From the NCBI GenBank assembly GCA_023055425.1, contig JALGPY010000014.1, positions 11,864,501-11,928,500 on the forward strand: a DNA stretch of 64,000 nt, read 5' to 3'. Positions 22,518-32,805 of the stretch are shown in pieces. How positions within the stretch are numbered: position 1 is the first letter of the stretch; each line of letters begins with the position of its first letter. The position numbers were made by a program, and so were the translations under genes. The notes under the pieces were generated by a model that worked only from the letters and a program-made list of their open reading frames with translations, was not told the origin of the DNA and ran no database searches. The DNA comes from Linanthus parryae (lineage: Eukaryota; Streptophyta; Magnoliopsida; Ericales; Polemoniaceae).

Positions 22518-23151
22518 GGCCTCGTTTGGGTAAGCTAGATTAATTGATAGATAGATTATCAAAAATCTAGCAAAAAAATCGGATTTTTGTAGAAGAAGAA
22601 CCGGATCCTGTTTGACACGACCCGGATCCTGTTTGGCATGATTCGGATCCTGATGGTTCCTACCCGGATCCTATCCTACCCGGATCCTGATGGATGGTTC
22701 GCTTACGTGTCACTTCCTAGTTGGTTAATTTGTGTTCGGATGAGTCCTATCCGGATCCGGTTAGTCTCTACCCGGGTCCGGTTATGTGGTTGGGCAACGG
22801 AAAATATTTTTAAAATAACCGGATCCTGTTTGGCACGACCCGGATCCTGTTTGGCATGATTCGGATCCTGATGGTTCCTACCCGGATCCTATCCTACCCG
22901 GATCCTGATGGATGGTTCGCTTACGTGTCACTTCCTAGTTGGTTAATTTGTGTTCGGATGAGTCCTATCCGGATCCGGTTAGTCTCTACCCGGGTCCGGT
23001 TATGTGGTTGGGCAACGGAAAATATTTTTAAAATAACCGGATCCGGGTAGTCCAAAATATCCTAAAATCTATCTAGCTTATCCAAACAAGTCTGATTATT
23101 TTTCAAATTTTCATTAATCTATCCTAAAATCTAGCTTTGCCAAACATGACC
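22518..23151. mobile_element. Tourist-like MITE enlarged by an internal tandem duplication
   Basis: The ends GGCCTCGTTTGG...AAGCTAGAT and, inverted, GGTCATGTTTGGCAAAGCTAGAT are flanked by ATT (22515-22517 and 23152-23154). GTTTGG-type ends with a 3-bp duplication fit PIF/Harbinger (Tourist). The interior holds two near-identical 218-bp tandem copies. Confidence 0.6.
22601..23036. repeat. Near-perfect 218-bp tandem duplication
   Basis: Units 22601-22818 and 22819-23036 are almost identical; the only difference I see is in TTTGACACGA versus TTTGGCACGA. Each unit has many CCGGATCC sites and an identical 64-73 codon open frame. The near identity implies a recent event. Confidence 0.9.
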
Positions 23152-23156
23152 ATTAA

Positions 23157-23557
23157 GTGCATGTTTGGTATCCCAGATTTTAATCCAATTGGATTAAAAT
23201 CGGCCTCTTTTCAACAATCTCGTTTGTTATGCTCTCAGATTTTAATCTGATAATCTGCAGATTAAAATAATATGTGTGCAATTGTAGAATCTCCAAAATT
23301 GGGGATTATGCAGCTTAAAATCTCTAAAAAAATAATTTTAATTTTCTTTTTACATTAGCATGATCACATTTCAGTTACAAATATGTGTATTCAATTACTT
23401 GACTTTAGAGCTCTTTAAATTTTGTTAAATGGATCAAGTTAGTGATCTACAATTTCAGCTCATACCAAACAGATTGTGATTATCAGTTAAGTTGGATTTT
23501 CTTTTCAGATTATTTTCAGCTGATTATTGAGATTTTAAGCTGGTACCAAACAAGCTC
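23157..23557. mobile_element. Tourist-like MITE directly before the CHS copy 3 promoter
   Basis: The ends GTGCATGTTTGGTA and, inverted, GAGCTTGTTTGGTA are flanked by TAA (23154-23156 and 23558-23560), the PIF/Harbinger target signature. The interior has repeated GATTTTAATC foldbacks. It abuts the previous MITE and ends about 50 bp before promoter sequence shared with copy 2. Confidence 0.75.
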
Positions 23558-23606
23558 TAACTATTAAGACATTTCTAATGGAAGAAGTAGCATGCTGGTA
23601 TGTCTT

Positions 23607-23869
23607 GTTACCGTCATTGCACTCACACACGGTCAGATACTCTCCTGAGGGTGAGCATGTTACACCAAGTGCAAAGAGGTTGGACCGTAGGGACATACAT
23701 GCGTCTCATCCAAACACCATTTTTTCAAAACGAAACGTACGGAATGAAGGACACGTGGCACACCAACGGGCCGTTGGTTCGAGCAGCTACCACGATTCAC
23801 GTGGATGCACATCTACCCGTCCATCCAACCTACCAATCTTTCATCCAGTTTTTGTCGAGCGTATAAATA
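23607..23869 (+). promoter_or_regulatory. CHS copy 3 promoter (G-boxes, MYB/H-box, TATA)
   Basis: G-boxes CACGTG are at 23752-23757 and 23798-23803, the CCTACC core at 23829-23834, and TATAAATA at 23862-23869, 106 bp before the ATG. Order and spacing match copy 2. The conserved block starts near TGTTACCGTCATT and is cut off upstream by the Tourist-like MITEs. Confidence 0.8.
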
Positions 23870-23974
23870 CGGAGAGCGGCAGCTGATCTTCTCTCACTAT
23901 CACTCTACACGAGCATCATCATCTTCTTCTCCTCTTCTTTGAAAATTCAGGGCTGAGTTACAGAAACAGAAGAA

Positions 23975-26714
23975 ATGGCACCGCCGTCAATAGAGGAGAT
24001 CCGGAACGCGCAGAGAGCGAAGGGACCGGCGACGATTCTGGCGATCGGGACGGCGACTCCGGCGAACTGCGTTTACCAGGCCGATTACCCGGATTACTAC
24101 TTCAGGATCACCAACAGCGAACATAAGGTCGAGCTCAAGGAGAAGTTCAAGCGAATGTGTAAGCCCCTACCCTCTCTCTCTAATGCATGCACCGGAATTG
24201 TCTATCGTCCTCTCGTTTGCCGTCGGAATTGCCATATCTGTCTGTTTGATTGCTGCCATTTTTTTATTGATCTCTTACAATTGGGCTAGTCCCATAGTTG
24301 CATGATGTTTACATGAATTTGCATTTTTTAGTAATGTTAAAAAAAATGTTGATACTTTTTAGTCAAAAATATTCTCAATTTTGCCTTAAAAAGAAAAAAA
24401 AAGAAAAGAAAAGGAAAGTATAGTTGTTAATTCATAAAAAAAGAAAGGGTAATAAGAGTAGGGATTCACCTTGAAAAGAAGGTTTCGTACAAACAACACA
24501 TGTTCTGATAAAAAGTTGGAATCATTTGACGTGTTTACATTTTTCTAGAAAGAATATGGGAGATGAGTGGGAGATATGGATGAATTCTCTAGCATTTCTC
24601 ATTTAGTCTATTACTAAATTAATCATAGATTCAGTGTTTTGGACGAATTTTTATTTATTATCATAAATTTATTTTCCATAGAGAAAATCATAAAAATCTT
24701 TTAAGATTTTAAAAATCATAGAAATTTGAAGATTTCTTTAAAAAGTATCTTTAAGGATGTATATATAAAAAATTAGTTACTGTAATATAATAATGATTTT
24801 GTGTTAATTAAGTACAAATAAAAAAAAAAAAAAAAAAAGCTATGCTCAAAAAATAAAAGAAGAAAGTAAAAATAAAGCAACGAGAATTATGGTAATTACG
24901 ATTTCATGATACCAATTAGTACCGTAGACGACAAACTGGTACTTCTAAAAAAGAACAACAATTATTGCACAATATGATACGCCAGAGTTACCAGAAATCA
25001 CTCAACGGGGCGCGATCTGAATCTCAATTTGGGATCGTTCGTAATCCAGATCGCTGATTTTGGCGATTCCTAAAGTTTTTACACATAGACCTAGGTTTGA
25101 TATCATTACTCTCTCACTCATAATTTTATCAACAAATTCACATCTTTACCCCTACCTTTTCTTATGTATGTTGGTTATCCTTACAAAATTTTACTTGATA
25201 ATAAATCCAAAGTACTAGGCTATGCTGATATGGGTATATATTTAGCACGACATTCGAAAAAGCATTCTTCGAACGAGACAAGCGAATATCATTTCAACCA
25301 ATAGCTCCGAAGAAGTCTACTGCTGGCGAACTGCTAGCAATACCTAGCAGACCGCGAATCCCATTCCCGATCTAGTTCCGCGATACACATGCTCTTTTTT
25401 ACCACGAGTAAAACAAATGTTCTTTTTACTTCGCACATCCCCCCCCCCCCCCCCCCCCTTCCAAATTGTTACAGACATTTCCCCTTGCGCTGAGATTCAC
25501 ATTAGCACAAATTGGGCCTCATCTTATCAAAATTAATTTGAACTTTTTTTGTCTTGAGGTTTTTTAGTTTAGTTTAGCTTACTGTAACAATTTTCTATAT
25601 CTCCTCTATGTATCATCTACTTCTCTAAATCTGTTTGATTTAGTAATTTAATGGTGATATCACATTTTGTTTTTCCGATTGAATTCATGGTTTCTGTAAT
25701 CTTGCAGGCGAGAAATCAATGATCAGGAAGAGGTACATGCACCTGACCGAAGACATCCTCAAGGAGAACCCCAACATTTGCGCCTACATGGCGCCGTCGC
25801 TGGATGCCCGGCAAGACATGGTGGTGGTGGAGGTTCCGAAACTAGGCAAAGAAGCCGCCGCCAAAGCCATCAAAGAATGGGGACAACCCAAATCCAAAAT
25901 CACCCACCTCATCGTCTGCACCACCTCCGGCGTCGACATGCCCGGCGCCGACTACCAGCTCACCAAGCTCCTCGGGCTCCGCCCCTCCGTCAAGCGCTTC
26001 ATGATGTACCAGCAGGGTTGTTTCGCCGGTGGCACGGTCCTCCGTATGGCCAAAGACCTCGCCGAGAACAACGCTGGCGCCAGGGTCCTCGTCGTGTGCT
26101 CGGAGATCACCGCCGTCACTTTCCGTGGGCCCTCTGACGCCCACCTCGACTCGTTGGTCGGCCAGGCTCTGTTCGGGGACGGAGCAGGCGCCCTGATCGT
26201 CGGCTCTGACCCCGACACGAAGATCGAGCGGCCGATCTTCGAGCTGGTCTCCGCAGCCCAGACCATCCTTCCAGACTCTGAAGGGGCCATCGACGGGCAT
26301 CTCCGCGAAGTCGGGCTCACGTTCCATCTCCTGAAAGATGTCCCCGGGCTTATCTCGAAGAACATTGAGAAGTCGCTGAACGAGGCTTTCAAGCCCCTGA
26401 ACATCGACGACTGGAACTCGCTGTTTTGGATCGCGCACCCCGGCGGTCCCGCGATCCTCGACCAAGTCGAGCTGAAACTCGGGCTCAAGGAGGAGAAACT
26501 CAGGGCCACGCGTCAAGTTTTGAGCGACTATGGTAATATGTCGAGCGCGTGCGTGCTTTTCATTCTCGACGAGATGAGGAAGAAGTCCGTGGAGGAAGGG
26601 AAGTCGACGTTTGGTGAAGGACTCGAATGGGGCGTGTTGTTTGGGTTTGGGCCGGGCCTCACGGTTGAGACCGTCGTGCTCCACAGCTTGCCGGTAGACA
26701 TTTCTGTTCAGTAG
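23975..26714 (+). CDS. CHS: Chalcone synthase (copy 3)
   Basis: Two exons, 23975-24158 and 25708-26714, encode 396 residues. The 1549-bp intron splits the Cys codon as T^GC, and its extra length is AT-rich sequence with an A run near 24822 and a C run near 25440. The protein is identical to copy 2, so it should catalyse the same step: p-coumaroyl-CoA plus three malonyl-CoA to naringenin chalcone. Cys164, His303, Asn336, Phe215, Phe265 and the GFGPG loop are present. In the first 515 bp of exon 2 I count 21 base differences from copy 2, all silent, which points to purifying selection on both copies rather than very recent duplication. It lacks the intronic hAT of copy 2. A LINE is inserted about 450 bp past the stop. 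Confidence 0.95.
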
Positions 26715-27143
26715 GGTGAAGGAAAGTTGGGGTCCAAATCTGTTTTTCTTGCAGCCCTATGTGTTTACTTGTGTTATCATCAGTGAGGTGAAGGGAGGAA
26801 CTGGGGTAGGAATGGGGAATAAATGGAACATAAGGGGCGGTTTGGTTTTTTGTTAAACTCTTGTATTGTGTTAATTTTGTGATTATCTATAAATATATAG
26901 TACTACGTTGTGAATTGTGATGAATATTGTAGCTTGATGTCTATCCTGTTGGGTATAATTTCTCTTGTTTCATCATTTCTCTATTGTGTCATTACAATTT
27001 TGTTTTTCTCGGTTTCTTTTGCTGAATTTTGCAATTTATTTATTTATTTATTTCAGTTAATATTCATGTCTACTTTTTTACTGCATCTTTAGTATTCATA
27101 TTTTTAATACAAATTTTAGCTAAGAACATGGATACTAAAAAAT

Positions 27144-27160
27144 TCTATTTCTTTTCTTCT
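27144..27160. repeat. LINE target site duplication, left copy
   Basis: The 17-bp TCTATTTCTTTTCTTCT matches 32789-32805 exactly and directly borders the T10 run that is the LINE poly-A tail on the other strand. Confidence 0.9.
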
Positions 27161-27187
27161 TTTTTTTTTTGAGAGGAAGAAATACTT

Positions 27188-30100
27188 CTATTGATGTTGA
27201 AAAATAGGATTATTCATCCTAGTTACATCATGCTGAATAACTGTCTGGGCCCATAATGGGTTGCTACCTAGCCAAACAAATTTGTGTGGCAATGAAAGAC
27301 CGTACTTAGCAAACTCGTGAGCAACACGATTAGAAGTACGATTATTGTAAACAAAAACAATGGTCTCAAACCGTGGAGAAAGAGCCTTGATGTGTCGTAA
27401 GACGTCACCAACTTCTGATCGATCATTGTTCTGCATATTGGAGTTGATGACATCAATAACTTTTTTGGCATCCGCTTCAACAATAATCCGGCGATGGTTA
27501 CACTCGAGAGCGAGAAGGATGCCTTCTCGAATGGCGAGAGTTTCAGCTTCCAACGCCGATGAAGCTGTGAAAAATGGTACTGAACAGGCTGCCAAGAATT
27601 CTCCACTTGGGTTGCGTAGTACGGCCCCACCGGCGGCTTTTTCCTCAGCTTGACGCCAAGCTCCGTCGGTATTAATTTTAATCAGTCCTGGTTCCGGGGG
27701 TCTCCAACATGTGGCTGGGCAGAGCATAGCACTCGGGACATGAACCTCCTTCACTGCCACATTGTTCATAGCCGTGATGAATTGACGAATAGTTCTCAGA
27801 AGATCATTCAAGGAATACACGGCCTTCTCGAAGATGATAGCATTACGTTGGGCCCATATCTGCCATATGATAGTACAAAAAGATATTCGATCTTGGTCCG
27901 ATAACAAAGTGAAGATCGTCGGAATCCACGTCGAAATATTTCCGACTAGACGGCTCTTGAAGTCTGCTCCGAAAAAGTGATTCCAAATAGCATTGGCATT
28001 CGGGCATTCCATAAAAAGGTGGGTAGATGATTCCGGCGAGTTGTTACAAAAAACACACCTGATCGAAACATCCTTCTTGAACCGTTGGACCTTGGTTTTT
28101 GTTGCTAAGGAATCTTGAGCGGCTCTCCAAACAGTGTAAATTATTTTCGGTTGGACTTTGGTTTTCCACAATAAATTGAGCCACGGTAACGTTCTAACAG
28201 AGGCCGAAGCCGAGATCGCATTCTGGTACTTTTGGTCTCTCAACAGTGTGTATGCCGAAGCCACCGAATATTGACCGTCATCACTATAGTGCCAGCGAAG
28301 AACATCACTGGTAGGAATGCTCGGTATAGCCACTTTCAAAATGTCTTCTACATCCGCTTCCAAACCACTATCAACTAGTTTATCACGATCCCACGTATTA
28401 TCTGGAAGAATGAACTCCGCAACCTTTGCATTCTCCAAGCCCGACGGTTTAACTAGAGTTCCAAAGTTGGGGGGACGCTTGAGCCAGTGATCCCTCGTTA
28501 TGAAAATGTTGTTTCCGTCTCCCAGTTTCCACCTTGATCCACTATAAATCAAATCTTTTGCGCTCGCTATTGAACGCCAGGCGTATGAACAATTCCTTTG
28601 CGCTATAACCTGGGATAAATCAGAATCAAATCCATATTTATGCTTAAAAACGCGACTGATTAGAGAATTTGAGTTAAGAATTCTCCACAATTGTTTTCCA
28701 AGAAGCGCTGTATTAAAGTCTTCAAGGTCCTTAAACCCAATTCCCCCTTCATCTTTGGGTTTCTTTAGTGTATCCCATGCAATCCAGTGTCCACCTCTCT
28801 GTTCTTGGTGTTTTCCCCAGAAAAACTGACAAGACATCCTCTCAAGCTTGTGACAGAGAGAGGAAGGGATCTTGAAACAACTCATGGTGTACACCGGTAA
28901 CGATTGGGAAACAGCTTTGATAAGAACCTCTCTTCCTGCAAAAGAAAGATTATTTTTCCAACCTTTATATTTGTTTTCTACTTTATTGGCCAGGTTGCTG
29001 AAACCTGCAATCCTCTTCTTCCCGATGGATGTTGGGAGCCCCAGATATTTCTCGTGGTTGTCTGACTCTTTAATACCAAGCAGGTTACTTAACTCACTTC
29101 TATCAATTGTTGGAACATTAGAAGAGAATACAACTGACGATTTATCAAAGTTTACCTTTTGACCCGAGGCCGTTTCATAACGAAGAAGAAGCCCTTGAAA
29201 AAAGGAAATCTCCTCAGAGGTAGCCTGTAAGAAAATCATACTATCATCGGCAAAAAACATGTGTGAGATTTTTGGACCCCCTCGGGAAGCTGTCACGCCT
29301 GATAAATTGCCTGCAATTACTCCAGCAGATAGAGCACGAGACAGGGTCTCACAAACAATGAGGAAAAGGTATGGCGAGAGCGGGCAACCCTGACGGAGCC
29401 CTCTCTGAGGGATGACGCTTCCTGAAACTTCTCCATTTATGGAGAAGGTGAAGGAGACCGAAGATAAACAATTATGAATCAGACCGACCCACCTATCGCT
29501 GAATCCCATTCTAGTCATCGTTGCTTCTAAGAAACACCATTCAACTCTGTCATAAGCCTTTGCCATGTCCAGTTTGACTGCCATACACCCGTTTTTTCCT
29601 TTTTTCCTTGTTCGCATAGAATGAAGAACTTCAAACGCCACTAGGATGTTATCAGTTATTAATCGCCCGGGGACAAAGGCACTTTGGAACTCCGAAATAC
29701 AGCTATTTAAAACCTCTTTTAGCCGATTAGCAATAACTTTGGCAATCAGTTTATAGATAACAGAACAAAGACTGATCGGTCTTAGCTCACTTGGCTTGCG
29801 TACCTGTTTCACCTTTGGGATCAAGGCGATAATTGTATGATTGAAGCACTTCATGCTGCCATTCTCATTAAGAATCTTCAGACAAGTTGCAGAAATATCA
29901 TCGCCGACAAGGTCCCAATTATCCTGAAAGAACATCGCAGGGAATCCGTCATGACCCGGGGCCTTATTCGGCCCCATTTGAGACAATGCCGAGTCAATCT
30001 CATGTCTAGTGAATGGAGAATCGAGCATCACTTTCTGCGGATCAGAGAGGGCTGGTTGAACGAATTGAAGCATCTCGTTCATGTCCGCTGCCGTCGGGTT

Positions 30101-31303
30101 CTGGGAATTAAAAAGATTCTGAAAGTGGCTTTCAAGAACCGTAGTCATGCCCTCCACTGATTGATGCCAGACTCCTATCGCATCTTCAAGACCACTCAAC
30201 TGGTTCCTTGCTTTTCGGAGTGTGGCTTTTCTATGGAAAAAACCCGTATTTCTATCTCCTTCCTTTAGCCAATTAACTCTTGAGCGCTGCAACCACATGG
30301 TCTCTTCATTAGCAAGAAGAGTATTAAGATCTGTTTTATACTTACAGATATTTTCGAAGACTGCATCAATGTCGTTGCCAGATTGAAGTTCGGTAATCTT
30401 CTCCCTGATCTTCGCAATTTTCCTTCTTACATTACCGAAAACAGCCCGATCCCATTTTCGTAATCTTTTACCAGTAGTGTCCAGCCTTTGCCGCAGATCT
30501 AGGTGATGGAGTTCATACCAATTCTGGATAATGAACGGCTTAAACTCTTCATGCGTCTTCCACATTGATTCAAAGTGAAACCGGCGATTCTTTTTCCTCA
30601 TAGGAGCCCAACAAAGCTCTATAGGAATATGATCCGAAACCGCTGCCGTTAAGTGAGTGACAGTGGCTCCGCCATACATATCCAGCCAGCTTGGGTTAGC
30701 AACCACCCTGTCCAATCGTTCGCGAATCCGTCTTCCGTTTCTTGGATTGCTAGTCCAAGTGAATCGGTTACCACTATAGCCAAGATCAAGCAACTCGTTA
30801 CCTGAAAGAGCTTGTCTGAAATCTTCCATAAGATGCTTATCCGCTGTTCTTCCTCCTTGCTTTTCGTCGTCAGACAAAAAAGCATTAAAATCTCCCATAA
30901 CACTCCAGGGTACATCGTTTGGAGCCCGAAGACGCCCCAATAGTTCCCATGAATGCTTCCTTTCATTACTATCCGGATCGCCGTAAAACCCGGTAAATTG
31001 CCACTGAGCTTGATTAGCCCTGTCCGTCACCAAACAGTTGATAAAGAACTTTGAACTATTAATTAGTGTTACCTCCATACTTTCGTGAACCAGAAGGGCC
31101 AGTCCACCGCTACGCCCCTCAGAAGAGACACAAAAAACTCCATAAGAGTGAAAACGAAACATAATCCTTTCAAATTCATCAGACGTTAGACGGGTCTCCA
31201 TTAAGAACACCAGTCTTGGGGACTTTCCTCTCACGAGGTTCTGTAGCTCTAGAACGTTACGGAGGTTCCCAAGCCCCCGTACGTTCCAGCTGATCGCATT
31301 CAT
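27188..31303 (-). CDS. LINE ORF2: endonuclease, reverse transcriptase, RNase H
   Basis: A 1371-residue frame. Residues 1 to about 230 are an apurinic-type endonuclease (start N-A-I-S-W-N-V-R-G, M-E-T-R near 36, GDFNA near 135, SDH near 222). The reverse transcriptase follows (A-P-G-H-D-G-F near 440, V-K-L-D-M-A-K-A-Y-D near 565, FADDS near 681, in which F replaces the more common Y). A zinc-binding region (C-V-F-C near 1082, then H and C) is followed by RNase H (I-N-T-D-G-A near 1208, E in L-E-A-E, D in V-E-A-D-A). This is the plant L1 architecture; the protein nicks the target and copies the RNA in place. No frameshift or stop was found. Its ATG overlaps the ORF1 stop. Confidence 0.93.
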   Translation of the reverse strand: MNAISWNVRGLGNLRNVLELQNLVRGKSPRLVFLMETRLTSDEFERIMFRFHSYGVFCVSSEGRSGGLALLVHESMEVTLINSSKFFINCLVTDRANQAQWQFTGFYGDPDSNERKHSWELLGRLRAPNDVPWSVMGDFNAFLSDDEKQGGRTADKHLMEDFRQALSGNELLDLGYSGNRFTWTSNPRNGRRIRERLDRVVANPSWLDMYGGATVTHLTAAVSDHIPIELCWAPMRKKNRRFHFESMWKTHEEFKPFIIQNWYELHHLDLRQRLDTTGKRLRKWDRAVFGNVRRKIAKIREKITELQSGNDIDAVFENICKYKTDLNTLLANEETMWLQRSRVNWLKEGDRNTGFFHRKATLRKARNQLSGLEDAIGVWHQSVEGMTTVLESHFQNLFNSQNPTAADMNEMLQFVQPALSDPQKVMLDSPFTRHEIDSALSQMGPNKAPGHDGFPAMFFQDNWDLVGDDISATCLKILNENGSMKCFNHTIIALIPKVKQVRKPSELRPISLCSVIYKLIAKVIANRLKEVLNSCISEFQSAFVPGRLITDNILVAFEVLHSMRTRKKGKNGCMAVKLDMAKAYDRVEWCFLEATMTRMGFSDRWVGLIHNCLSSVSFTFSINGEVSGSVIPQRGLRQGCPLSPYLFLIVCETLSRALSAGVIAGNLSGVTASRGGPKISHMFFADDSMIFLQATSEEISFFQGLLLRYETASGQKVNFDKSSVVFSSNVPTIDRSELSNLLGIKESDNHEKYLGLPTSIGKKRIAGFSNLANKVENKYKGWKNNLSFAGREVLIKAVSQSLPVYTMSCFKIPSSLCHKLERMSCQFFWGKHQEQRGGHWIAWDTLKKPKDEGGIGFKDLEDFNTALLGKQLWRILNSNSLISRVFKHKYGFDSDLSQVIAQRNCSYAWRSIASAKDLIYSGSRWKLGDGNNIFITRDHWLKRPPNFGTLVKPSGLENAKVAEFILPDNTWDRDKLVDSGLEADVEDILKVAIPSIPTSDVLRWHYSDDGQYSVASAYTLLRDQKYQNAISASASVRTLPWLNLLWKTKVQPKIIYTVWRAAQDSLATKTKVQRFKKDVSIRCVFCNNSPESSTHLFMECPNANAIWNHFFGADFKSRLVGNISTWIPTIFTLLSDQDRISFCTIIWQIWAQRNAIIFEKAVYSLNDLLRTIRQFITAMNNVAVKEVHVPSAMLCPATCWRPPEPGLIKINTDGAWRQAEEKAAGGAVLRNPSGEFLAACSVPFFTASSALEAETLAIREGILLALECNHRRIIVEADAKKVIDVINSNMQNNDRSEVGDVLRHIKALSPRFETIVFVYNNRTSNRVAHEFAKYGLSLPHKFVWLGSNPLWAQTVIQHDVTRMNNPIFQHQ

Positions 31304-32676
31304 TGCGATTGGCGGGACTGCGAAGCAGTCGCCGCCATTGGATCATTAGGAGTCTTTTGGGCGTTCCTATTCCCGAGCTGGTTTGTGCTAACTGTGATGG
31401 CTTCTCCTAGCCCTGTCGCTGAGTTCCCAAATCTAACTGAACTGAGTCTTCGATCAGCTACTTTTGAGACCGGGTTTGGACTGAGTACTATCTGTCCAGT
31501 TTTTCTTTTATTTGGAACACCGTTCGTCGGGGTAATATTCCCAGACTTAGGAGTGCCGATGCTTTCCGTCGAAGAAACTGATCTCAATCCCTTGGCTGGA
31601 AGTGGTCCTGGCTCAGTGAACGGTTCAGTACTGGGATTGGCTAGAGGATTCGAATAAACTTTCTGACCTTGTTCCCCGTCGGTGATTTCCATAGAAGAGT
31701 CTGACTCTATTTCCGATGCTGATCCACGGGAACCTGCTCCTGGGGATCTCGGCGTCGTACCCATTGGTTGTTTATCTTTCCTGCCTTGTTTGTTTCCCTG
31801 ATTGCCTCTGTTTTTTGTTGATTGGTCATTCCCTGTGTTGTTTCTGTTACCTTCATCATCCTTACCTCCCTTGTTCGTTGAATGGGTCTCATGAGTAGGG
31901 TGATGATCAGTCGCCGCCGGTTTCTGCTGTTTGTTTGATTTCCTTCTCGGTGGTGGTTTGAACAGTAGCCACTCACCAAAGCCTTGCTCCTCTGTGTCCT
32001 TCTCCGAAGAAGATTTATGTTCGCATGCATGTGTGAAGTGAGTAAATCTCCCACACCAGTTGCAAACAGCAGGTATTCTTTCAAAGACAAAGTCGACCCA
32101 AGTCCTTTCGCCGAAGACCTGAATCCAGACTCCTCTCATCAATGGCTTCATGACGTCTAGACGCACACGGGCTCGCATATAATCCCCACCATAACAGGTG
32201 AGAATGCGACTATCAGTCCCAATTACTTCCCCCATGCAGGAAGCAACTTTTTTTAGGTCTTCTTCCGTTGATAGATAGTCGGGTAGGTTTTTAACTTGGA
32301 CCCAGACGTCTACTTGGCTGAACACCGCCGTCTCCGATCGTGCACCTGGGATCCATGGTTTCAGTGCTAGCAAATTACCGTCGAAGACCCATGGCCCGCC
32401 CTCAAGGACCTTCTCCATAGCAGTTTTGGTCGGAAAACGAAACATGAAGCGGTTTGGTGAGGTCTCTTGAATCACCACCCCGTCGCCTTCAGCCCATATC
32501 TTCCGAAACAGCGACTTCATTGCCCATGTGTTCACACGGGAGGGAAGAAGAAATCCTCCGATTAGGCACGGGCCTCTTTCCTGTATTGCTTTCATACACC
32601 GATCATCATCAAAAACAATTGTTGAATCTTCCTCCGGGGATAGTTGTGGCCTTCTTCGAGTTTGCGGAAACGCCAT
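31300..32676 (-). CDS. LINE ORF1: nucleic-acid-binding protein (DUF4283 and zinc knuckle)
   Basis: 458 residues. About residues 20-200 form the DUF4283-type domain common to plant LINE ORF1 and related proteins (G-P-C-L-I-G-G-F near 34 and W-V-F-D-G-N-L-L near 96). A CX2CX4HX4C zinc knuckle (C-N-W-C-G-R-F-T-H-F-T-H-A-C) lies near 206-219. The remaining part is a low-complexity Ser/Gly/Asn/Lys-rich tail. The expected role is to bind the element RNA and form the ribonucleoprotein. Start chosen: the first ATG after a 112-nt leader. The stop overlaps the ORF2 start as ATGA. Confidence 0.9.
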   Translation of the reverse strand: MAFPQTRRRPQLSPEEDSTIVFDDDRCMKAIQERGPCLIGGFLLPSRVNTWAMKSLFRKIWAEGDGVVIQETSPNRFMFRFPTKTAMEKVLEGGPWVFDGNLLALKPWIPGARSETAVFSQVDVWVQVKNLPDYLSTEEDLKKVASCMGEVIGTDSRILTCYGGDYMRARVRLDVMKPLMRGVWIQVFGERTWVDFVFERIPAVCNWCGRFTHFTHACEHKSSSEKDTEEQGFGEWLLFKPPPRRKSNKQQKPAATDHHPTHETHSTNKGGKDDEGNRNNTGNDQSTKNRGNQGNKQGRKDKQPMGTTPRSPGAGSRGSASEIESDSSMEITDGEQGQKVYSNPLANPSTEPFTEPGPLPAKGLRSVSSTESIGTPKSGNITPTNGVPNKRKTGQIVLSPNPVSKVADRRLSSVRFGNSATGLGEAITVSTNQLGNRNAQKTPNDPMAATASQSRQSQ

Positions 32677-32788
32677 GGTTGCCGAAAATCAGTCTCTGAT
32701 CGCTCGGATCACGGGCAGTTATGGCGATAATCAATCGCCGCACGGTCGCCGTCCTTAGGGTTCCGAGAAAGTCGGAGCTAGGTCAAAC

Positions 32789-32805
32789 TCTATTTCTTTT
32801 CTTCT
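32789..32805. repeat. LINE target site duplication, right copy
   Basis: TCTATTTCTTTTCTTCT, identical to 27144-27160, directly follows the 5' end of the element. Confidence 0.9.

Larger units (their letters stand above)
27161..32788 (-). mobile_element. Full-length L1-type LINE
   Basis: It runs on the minus strand from 32788 to 27161: a 5' leader of about 112 nt, ORF1, ORF2, a 3' leader of only about 17 nt, then ten A residues. Both frames are open and the 17-bp target duplications are identical. It is thus structurally complete and probably young. The duplicated, T-rich target matches target-primed reverse transcription, in which the LINE endonuclease nicks at TTTT/A-like sites. Confidence 0.92.

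Noticed and set aside
27360..30160. Several + strand frames of 84-107 codons
   Set aside because: They are shadows of the LINE ORF2 coding strand.
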